Of a stretch of 5,037 nt of DNA, positions 1-3,219 are shown piece by piece. The notes beneath the pieces were generated by a model, which made no database searches, was not told the DNA's origin, and saw only the letters and a list, made by a program, of their open reading frames with translations. Both the position numbers and the translations under genes were made by a program. This DNA is from an uncultured Oscillibacter sp. (GTDB taxonomy: Bacteria; Bacillota; Clostridia; Oscillospirales; Oscillospiraceae), in NCBI GenBank assembly GCA_900550685.1, contig URTS01000130.1, forward strand, positions 1-5,037, written 5' to 3'. Every line of letters begins with the position of its first letter. Within the stretch, counting starts at the first letter, position 1.

Positions 1-1
1 C

Positions 2-397
2 TCCAACCTGCGTGATCAGCTGATTGCCGGTCTGTCCCAGATCCCCCACAGCGCCCTCAACGGCGATCCTGTCCACCGGCTCCCCGGCAACGTGAACTTC
101 TGCTTTGAGGGCATCGAGGGCGAGAGCCTGCTGCTCCTGCTGGACCAGGTGGGCGTGTGCGCCTCCTCCGGCAGCGCCTGCACCTCCGGCTCCCTGGACC
201 CCAGCCACGTGCTGCTGGCCATCGGCCGTCCCCACGAAGTGGCCCACGGCTCCCTGCGTCTGAGCCTGTGCGAGTGGAATACCCAGGAGGATGTTGACCA
301 CATCCTGAAGGAAGTTCCCCGCATTGTGGACTACCTGCGGAGCATCTCTCCCGTGTGGAAGGACCTTGTCTCCGGCAAAAAGCAGTTCATGCTGTGA
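2..397 (+). CDS. iscS: Cysteine desulfurase, NifS/IscS type, C-terminal part (5' truncated)
   Basis: This is a PLP-dependent cysteine desulfurase that takes sulfur from L-cysteine as an enzyme persulfide and hands it to Fe-S scaffolds and tRNA thiolases. Only the last 131 residues are in the window, and the frame is open at the left edge. The active-site loop is visible as SSGSACTSGSLDPSHVL, with the catalytic Cys codon at 179-181. The form SSGSACTS followed by a long loop marks the IscS/NifS (group I) class rather than SufS. The segment before it (RLPGNVNFCFEGIEGESLL) and the later GSLRLSL match the C-terminal small domain of the family. The PLP lysine lies upstream, outside the window. An iscU-like scaffold and mnmA follow on the same strand, as expected for a dedicated sulfur donor. 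Identification is firm; the choice between the names iscS and nifS is convention. Confidence 0.95.
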   Translation, partial: SNLRDQLIAGLSQIPHSALNGDPVHRLPGNVNFCFEGIEGESLLLLLDQVGVCASSGSACTSGSLDPSHVLLAIGRPHEVAHGSLRLSLCEWNTQEDVDHILKEVPRIVDYLRSISPVWKDLVSGKKQFML

Positions 398-399
398 TC

Positions 400-418
400 C
401 TGCCGCCTTTCCCGGCAG
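400..418 (+). other. Intercistronic hairpin between desulfurase and scaffold genes
   Basis: CTGCCG (400-405) and CGGCAG (413-418) form a perfect 6-bp stem with a 7-nt loop, three bases after the desulfurase stop. No T-run follows directly, so it does not look like an intrinsic terminator. It may be an mRNA processing or stability element. Its function is inferred and the stem could be chance. Confidence 0.4.
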
Positions 419-461
419 TGCAAATCTTTACTTTCGATCATAACCCAAGGAGGTTTTCAAT

Positions 462-899
462 ATGGCACTCTATACAGAAACAGTCATGGATCATTTCACC
501 CATCCCCGGAACGTCGGTGAGATTCCCGATGCCAACGGCGTGGGCGAGGTGGGCAACGCCAAGTGCGGCGACATTATGAAGATGTACCTGAAGATCAAGG
601 ACGACCGCATCGAGGATGCGAAGTTCGAGACCTTCGGCTGCGGCAGCGCCATCGCTTCTTCTTCCATGGCCACGGAGCTCATCAAGGGCAAGACCGTGGA
701 CGAGGCCCTGGCCGTCACCAACAAGCAGGTAGTGGACGCTCTGGGCGGCCTGCCCGCCTACAAGCTGCACTGCTCTGTGCTGGCTGAGGAATCCATCAAG
801 GCAGCCGTGAAGGATTATTACGACCGCAACAACATCCCTTACGATCACAGCAAGTTCCCCGACTGTGAGCACTGCGAGGGCGGCTGTCCCATGGTTTGA
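462..899 (+). CDS. iscU: IscU/NifU-like Fe-S cluster scaffold with a cysteine-rich C-terminal tail
   Basis: This 145-residue cytoplasmic protein is a scaffold on which Fe-S clusters are assembled from desulfurase sulfur. The start is fixed by AAGGAGG at 447-453, 8 nt before ATG 462. The three conserved ligand cysteines are C35 (in NAKCGD, with D37), C60 (in FGCGSAIASSS) and C104 (in LPAYKLHCS, preceded by H103). They match the Cys/Asp/Cys/His/Cys pattern of E. coli IscU. LPAYK sits where IscU carries the LPPVK motif bound by the HscA chaperone, and it is degenerate here. The protein is longer than the 128-residue E. coli IscU and ends in a tail with C135, C138 and C142 (CEHCEGGC), which the classical proteins lack. 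It lies 64 nt after the desulfurase stop and overlaps the mnmA start by one base, so the three genes probably form one operon. Confidence 0.93.
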   Translation: MALYTETVMDHFTHPRNVGEIPDANGVGEVGNAKCGDIMKMYLKIKDDRIEDAKFETFGCGSAIASSSMATELIKGKTVDEALAVTNKQVVDALGGLPAYKLHCSVLAEESIKAAVKDYYDRNNIPYDHSKFPDCEHCEGGCPMV

Positions 900-1963
900 T
901 GAAAAAAGCATTGATTGCAATGAGCGGCGGCGTTGATTCCAGCGTCGCCGCTTACCTCATGCAGCAGCAGGGCTGGGACTGCATGGGCGCCACCATGACC
1001 CTCTACCGCAACGAGGACATCGGCCTCTCCCACAGCCGCACCTGCTGCTCCCTGGAGGATGTGGAGGACGCCCGCAGCGTGGCCTGCAAGCTGAACATGC
1101 CCTACTACGTTTTCAACTTTTCCGACGAGTTCCGCTGCCAGGTGATGGACCGCTTTGCTGACGCCTACGAGCAGGGCCGGACCCCCAATCCCTGCATCGA
1201 CTGCAACCGCTATCTGAAATTCCGGCGGCTCTATGACCGGGCGGCCCTCATGGGCTGCGACGCCATCGCCACCGGCCACTATGCCCGCATCAAACAGGAA
1301 AACGGCCGCTTTCTCCTGAAAAAGGCCCTGGACGCCAGCAAGGACCAGAGCTACGTGCTCTATATGCTGACTCAGGACCAGCTGGTCCACACCTGCTTCC
1401 CCATGGGGACCCTCCGCAAAACGGAAGCCCGGGAGATCGCCGGCCGTCAGGGCTTTTTCAACGCCCGGAAGCCGGACAGCCAAGACATCTGCTTCGTCCC
1501 TGACGGAGATTATGCCGCCTTCATCCGGCGGCACACCGGAAAAGAGGATACCCCCGGCGACTTCGTGGATGAAGACGGTCATATCCTGGGCCGCCACAAG
1601 GGCATTACCCACTACACCGTGGGCCAGCGGAAAGGCCTTGGGGTCCCCTCCAACCACCCGCTGTATGTGAAGGCCATTGACCCAGCGCATAACCGGGTGG
1701 TCCTCAGCGGAAACGATGCCCTTTTTTCCCAGCAGCTCACCGCCGGGGACTTCAACTGGATCGCCTGGGACGTGCCGCCCCGGCAGTTCCGGTGCAGTGC
1801 CAAGGCCCGTTACCGCCATCCGGAGCAGCCTTGTGAAGTGGCCGTCCGGGAGGACGGCACCGTGGAAGTGGTCTTTGACCAGCCCCAGCGGGCCATCACC
1901 CCCGGCCAGGCCGTGGTACTCTACGACGGGGACACCGTCCTGGGCGGCGGCACCATTCTCTGA
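899..1963 (+). CDS. mnmA: tRNA-specific 2-thiouridylase MnmA
   Basis: This 354-residue cytoplasmic enzyme adenylates U34 of tRNAs for Lys, Glu and Gln and replaces O2 with sulfur, giving s2U34. The N-terminal PP-loop ATPase motif is SGGVDSS (residues 9-15). TGHYARI (125-131), SKDQSYVL (147-154) and the C-terminal GQRKGLGV and beta-barrel region follow in family order. C102 in PNPCIDCN and C198 in SQDICFV correspond to the catalytic cysteine pair of E. coli MnmA (C102, C199). C99 is an extra cysteine where E. coli has Asp99. ATG 899-901 overlaps the preceding stop (TGATG), which suggests translational coupling; the TTG at 896 is a less likely start. There is no strong SD, only GAGGG-like purines upstream. 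The sulfur donor is probably the desulfurase of the same operon, as with YrvO-MnmA in Bacillus subtilis. Length is normal for the family. Confidence 0.95.
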   Translation: MKKALIAMSGGVDSSVAAYLMQQQGWDCMGATMTLYRNEDIGLSHSRTCCSLEDVEDARSVACKLNMPYYVFNFSDEFRCQVMDRFADAYEQGRTPNPCIDCNRYLKFRRLYDRAALMGCDAIATGHYARIKQENGRFLLKKALDASKDQSYVLYMLTQDQLVHTCFPMGTLRKTEAREIAGRQGFFNARKPDSQDICFVPDGDYAAFIRRHTGKEDTPGDFVDEDGHILGRHKGITHYTVGQRKGLGVPSNHPLYVKAIDPAHNRVVLSGNDALFSQQLTAGDFNWIAWDVPPRQFRCSAKARYRHPEQPCEVAVREDGTVEVVFDQPQRAITPGQAVVLYDGDTVLGGGTIL

Positions 1964-1990
1964 CCCTTTTCCCCAAAATTCAATCCGTAC

Positions 1991-2028
1991 AAAAAGCCTC
2001 CCGGAGCAGCCGCTCCGGGAGGTTTTTT
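1991..2028. terminator. Bidirectional intrinsic terminator between mnmA and the convergent regulator gene
   Basis: CCTCCCGGAGC (1997-2007) and GCTCCGGGAGG (2012-2022) form a perfect 11-bp GC-rich stem with a 4-nt loop. It is preceded by AAAAAG and followed by TTTTTT, so a U-tract follows the hairpin in RNA made from either strand. It lies 27 nt after the mnmA stop and 7 nt from the regulator stop on the other strand, so it can end both transcripts. Confidence 0.93.
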
Positions 2029-2035
2029 CGATGCT

Positions 2036-2431
2036 TCAGTTTTTCTCCTCTTTGGTGGAGCTGCCCAGATGCTCCCTGGCATGGTCACAAATGGCGCGGA
2101 AGGTCTGGTCGCTGATATCGTGCTCCATTTTGCAGGCGTCTTCCTCCGCCGTTGCCGGGTCCACCCCCAGATCCACCAGGAAGTTGGTCAGGGTGTGGTG
2201 CCGCTGGAGCATTTTGGCCGCAATCTGCATGCCCGTATCCGTCAGTGTGATCAGACCGTCCTTATCCATTTCAATATAGCCGTTTTCCCGCAGCCGCTTC
2301 GTGGCATAGGTCACGCTGGGCTTCGTCACGCCCAGATGCTCCGCCACGTCCACGGAGCGCACATACCCATGCTTCGTCTGCATCATCAGCATGGTTTCCA
2401 AATAATCCTCGGATGCTTTCAGGATCTGCAC
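2036..2431 (-). CDS. DtxR/MntR-family metal-dependent transcriptional regulator
   Basis: This predicted DNA-binding repressor is activated by a divalent metal. With a GTG start at 2431 it has 131 residues. That start has AAGGCGG 8 nt upstream and gives the family's usual N-terminus, a few residues before SEDYLET. An in-frame TTG at 2491 would add 20 residues, but it lies inside the predicted -35 box. The winged helix-turn-helix covers about residues 23-66 (VDVAEHLGVTKPSVTYATKRL, then GYIEMDKDGLITLTDTG). The dimerisation and metal domain follows. There is no SH3-like third domain, so the architecture is that of MntR (about 140 residues), not DtxR (about 226). Probable ligands by alignment from memory are D9, E12, H78, C100, E103 and H104. 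It is divergent to feoA-feoA-feoB, which suggests that it controls iron uptake. Whether it senses Fe or Mn cannot be read from sequence alone. Confidence 0.88.
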   Translation of the reverse strand: MQILKASEDYLETMLMMQTKHGYVRSVDVAEHLGVTKPSVTYATKRLRENGYIEMDKDGLITLTDTGMQIAAKMLQRHHTLTNFLVDLGVDPATAEEDACKMEHDISDQTFRAICDHAREHLGSSTKEEKN

Positions 2432-2446
2432 GATCTTCACCGCCTT
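2432..2446 (-). promoter_or_regulatory. Ribosome binding site that decides the GTG start of the regulator
   Basis: AAGGCGG (2446-2440 on the minus strand) lies 8 nt before GTG 2431. The other in-frame candidates, GTG 2440 and TTG 2491, lack a properly spaced purine box. This is one mismatch from AAGGAGG. Confidence 0.6.
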
Positions 2447-2462
2447 GTTTGTTGTATTGTTT

Positions 2463-2491
2463 AGAATACCATATTTTCCGCACAAATGCAA
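2463..2491 (-). promoter_or_regulatory. Probable promoter of the DtxR/MntR-family gene
   Basis: On the minus strand TTGCAT (2491-2486) and TATTCT (2468-2463) are separated by exactly 17 nt, with a TGG just before the -10. The start of transcription would be near 2456, giving a leader of about 25 nt before GTG 2431. Promoter calls by eye are uncertain, but spacing and position fit well. Confidence 0.6.
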
Positions 2492-2501
2492 GGGATGAGC
2501 T

Positions 2502-2519
2502 TTGTTGATTTTTCGACAA
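2502..2519. repeat. Imperfect palindrome between the divergent promoters
   Basis: TTGTTG (2502-2507) and CGACAA (2514-2519) form an inverted repeat with one mismatch around a T-rich 6-nt centre. It lies just upstream of the regulator -35 and 19 bp before the feo -35. It could be a regulator binding site serving both promoters. AT-rich intergenic DNA makes such repeats by chance, so support is weak. Confidence 0.3.
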
Positions 2520-2538
2520 TATTTTTCTATAAAAGGAG

Positions 2539-2567
2539 TTGACAGCTTGTGTTAGGGATGTTAAACT
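2539..2567 (+). promoter_or_regulatory. Sigma-A type promoter of the feo operon
   Basis: A perfect -35 TTGACA (2539-2544) is followed by a 17-nt spacer and the -10 TAAACT (2562-2567). The transcript should begin near 2574-2575, about 128 nt before the first feoA start. This is the best promoter in the window. Confidence 0.78.
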
Positions 2568-2574
2568 ATTTGCT

Positions 2575-2592
2575 GGTTAGAGAGGGCTAACC
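2575..2592. promoter_or_regulatory. GGTTAG-N6-CTAACC inverted repeat at the predicted feo transcription start
   Basis: GGTTAG (2575-2580) and CTAACC (2587-2592) are perfect inverted 6-mers around AGAGGG. The half-sites are identical to the inner half-sites of the classical DtxR/IdeR operator (GGTTAG and CTAACC, there separated by one base). The repeat begins at the predicted +1, a good position for repression. In RNA it would form a hairpin at the extreme 5' end of the feo mRNA, so a role in message stability is the alternative. The wider spacer, half a helical turn more than usual, is a caution. Confidence 0.5.
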
Positions 2593-2640
2593 TTTATTTT
2601 TCATTCCCTGGCCAACCTCTCAGCCATTCTTTTTCCACCA

Positions 2641-2677
2641 GAGTTAGTCATCACGAACTCCGTGTGCGGACTGGCTC
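2641..2677 (+). other. Nested stem-loop in the feo leader upstream of the first feoA
   Basis: GAGTTAGTC (2641-2649) can pair along its full length with GACTGGCTC (2669-2677), using two G-U wobbles. Inside it, CACG (2652-2655) pairs with CGTG (2661-2664) around the loop AACTC. The structure ends 11 nt before the SD of feoA (GGAGGG 2689-2694), so it could affect ribosome access or stability. I do not recognise it as a known riboswitch class. Pairing was found by eye without energy calculation. Confidence 0.4.
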
Positions 2678-2702
2678 AAAACAGATATGGAGGGATTTCA
2701 TT

Positions 2703-2915
2703 ATGATGCCGCTTGCATTGGCAAACATCGGCGAAGAGTACATGATTCACAAGGTCAGCGGAAACCCCGAGACCCGGAAGCACCTGGAGGATCTGGGCTT
2801 TGTGGCCGGCGGCCCCGTCACCGTGGTGTCTGCTCTGGGAGGCAACATCATCGTCAAGGTGAAGGAATCCCGCATCGCCATCAGTGAAGAGATGGCGCGC
2901 AAGATCATGATCTGA
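2703..2915 (+). CDS. feoA: FeoA-family protein, first copy
   Basis: This is a small cytoplasmic SH3-like protein of 70 residues, the usual FeoA size, thought to assist the FeoB ferrous iron transporter. The start is ATG 2703, with GGAGGG (2689-2694) 8 nt upstream; ATG 2706 is in frame directly after it. Upstream in-frame codons back to 2664 lack a site and fall in the structured leader. Family features are PLALANIGEEYMI at the N-terminus, LEDLGFVAGGPVTVV in the middle (compare L-x2-LGF-x2-G), and GGNIIVKVKESRIAIS toward the end. It belongs to a different subtype from the second copy, which has RRIMDMG and RGYELSLR instead. A 34-nt gap with a good SD separates the two, so they are co-transcribed paralogues and not a split gene. 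Its exact role in FeoB function is not settled for the family. Confidence 0.9.
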   Translation: MMPLALANIGEEYMIHKVSGNPETRKHLEDLGFVAGGPVTVVSALGGNIIVKVKESRIAISEEMARKIMI

Positions 2916-2949
2916 ACCTGAAAAAAATTAGACAAGGGAGGAAGCAAAC

Positions 2950-3171
2950 ATGAAAACACTGCGCGATGTCAGCATCGGACAGACCGTGAAAGTCGTCAAG
3001 CTCCATGGGGAGGGCCCCATCAAGCGGCGGATTATGGACATGGGCATCACCAAGGGCGTCGAGATCTACGTCCGCAAGGTTGCCCCCCTGGGCGATCCCA
3101 TGGAAGTCACCGTCCGCGGCTACGAGTTGAGCCTGCGGAAGGCCGATACCGAAATGATCGAAGTCGAATAA
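2950..3171 (+). CDS. feoA: FeoA-family protein, second copy
   Basis: This 73-residue SH3-like cytoplasmic protein is likely a partner of FeoB. ATG 2950 has GGGAGG (2936-2941) 8 nt upstream. The order of elements is typical: TLRDVSIGQTVKVVKLHGEG (residues 3-22), IKRRIMDMGITKGVEIYVRK (24-43), and PLGDPMEVTVRGYELSLRKAD (46-66). The run RRIMDMG-x3-G and the ending RGYELSLRKADTEMIEVE are the canonical FeoA signature, so this copy is the more classical of the two. It is followed after 48 nt by feoB. Identity with the first copy is low by eye, which points to old duplication with division of roles rather than a recent tandem repeat. Confidence 0.94.
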   Translation: MKTLRDVSIGQTVKVVKLHGEGPIKRRIMDMGITKGVEIYVRKVAPLGDPMEVTVRGYELSLRKADTEMIEVE

Positions 3172-3185
3172 TTTTTTTATAGTCC

Positions 3186-3203
3186 GGTTCGATAACTCGA
3201 ACC
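3186..3203 (+). other. Intercistronic hairpin between feoA and feoB
   Basis: GGTTCGA (3186-3192) and TCGAACC (3197-3203) form a perfect 7-bp stem with the loop TAAC. It sits in the 48-nt gap, after a run of seven T (3172-3178) and directly before the feoB SD AAAGGAG (3206-3212). No T-run follows it, so it is not a terminator for feo. It could set the relative yield of FeoA and FeoB by RNA processing, or shape ribosome access to feoB. Confidence 0.5.
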
Positions 3204-3219
3204 CCAAAGGAGCAATGAT

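Noticed and set aside
845..1819. A 324-codon open frame on the minus strand across mnmA.
   Set aside because: It is a mirror of the mnmA codon pattern, rich in Ala/Val/Gly, with no family motif. The plus-strand frame carries the complete MnmA signature.
1677..2279. A 200-codon plus-strand frame running through the mnmA end, the terminator and into the regulator.
   Set aside because: It crosses a strong intrinsic terminator and overlaps two real genes in other frames. The peptide has no recognisable features.
2550..2591. A tiny frame (GTG 2550 or ATG 2558, ending TAA 2591) with AAAAGGAG upstream, a possible leader peptide.
   Set aside because: It overlaps the feo spacer and -10, so the predicted transcript starting near 2574 would not contain its start. 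The purine box is also poorly spaced for ATG 2558.
2664..2702. A longer N-terminus for the first feoA from an upstream in-frame GTG.
   Set aside because: No SD precedes it, it falls within the leader stem-loop, and FeoA proteins normally start at the MMPLALANIG-type segment, where a good SD is present.
3181..3205. GGTTCGA followed by TCGAACC resembles part of a tRNA T-arm.
   Set aside because: There is no acceptor, D or anticodon arm around it, and the gap is only 48 nt between two coding genes. It is a simple hairpin.
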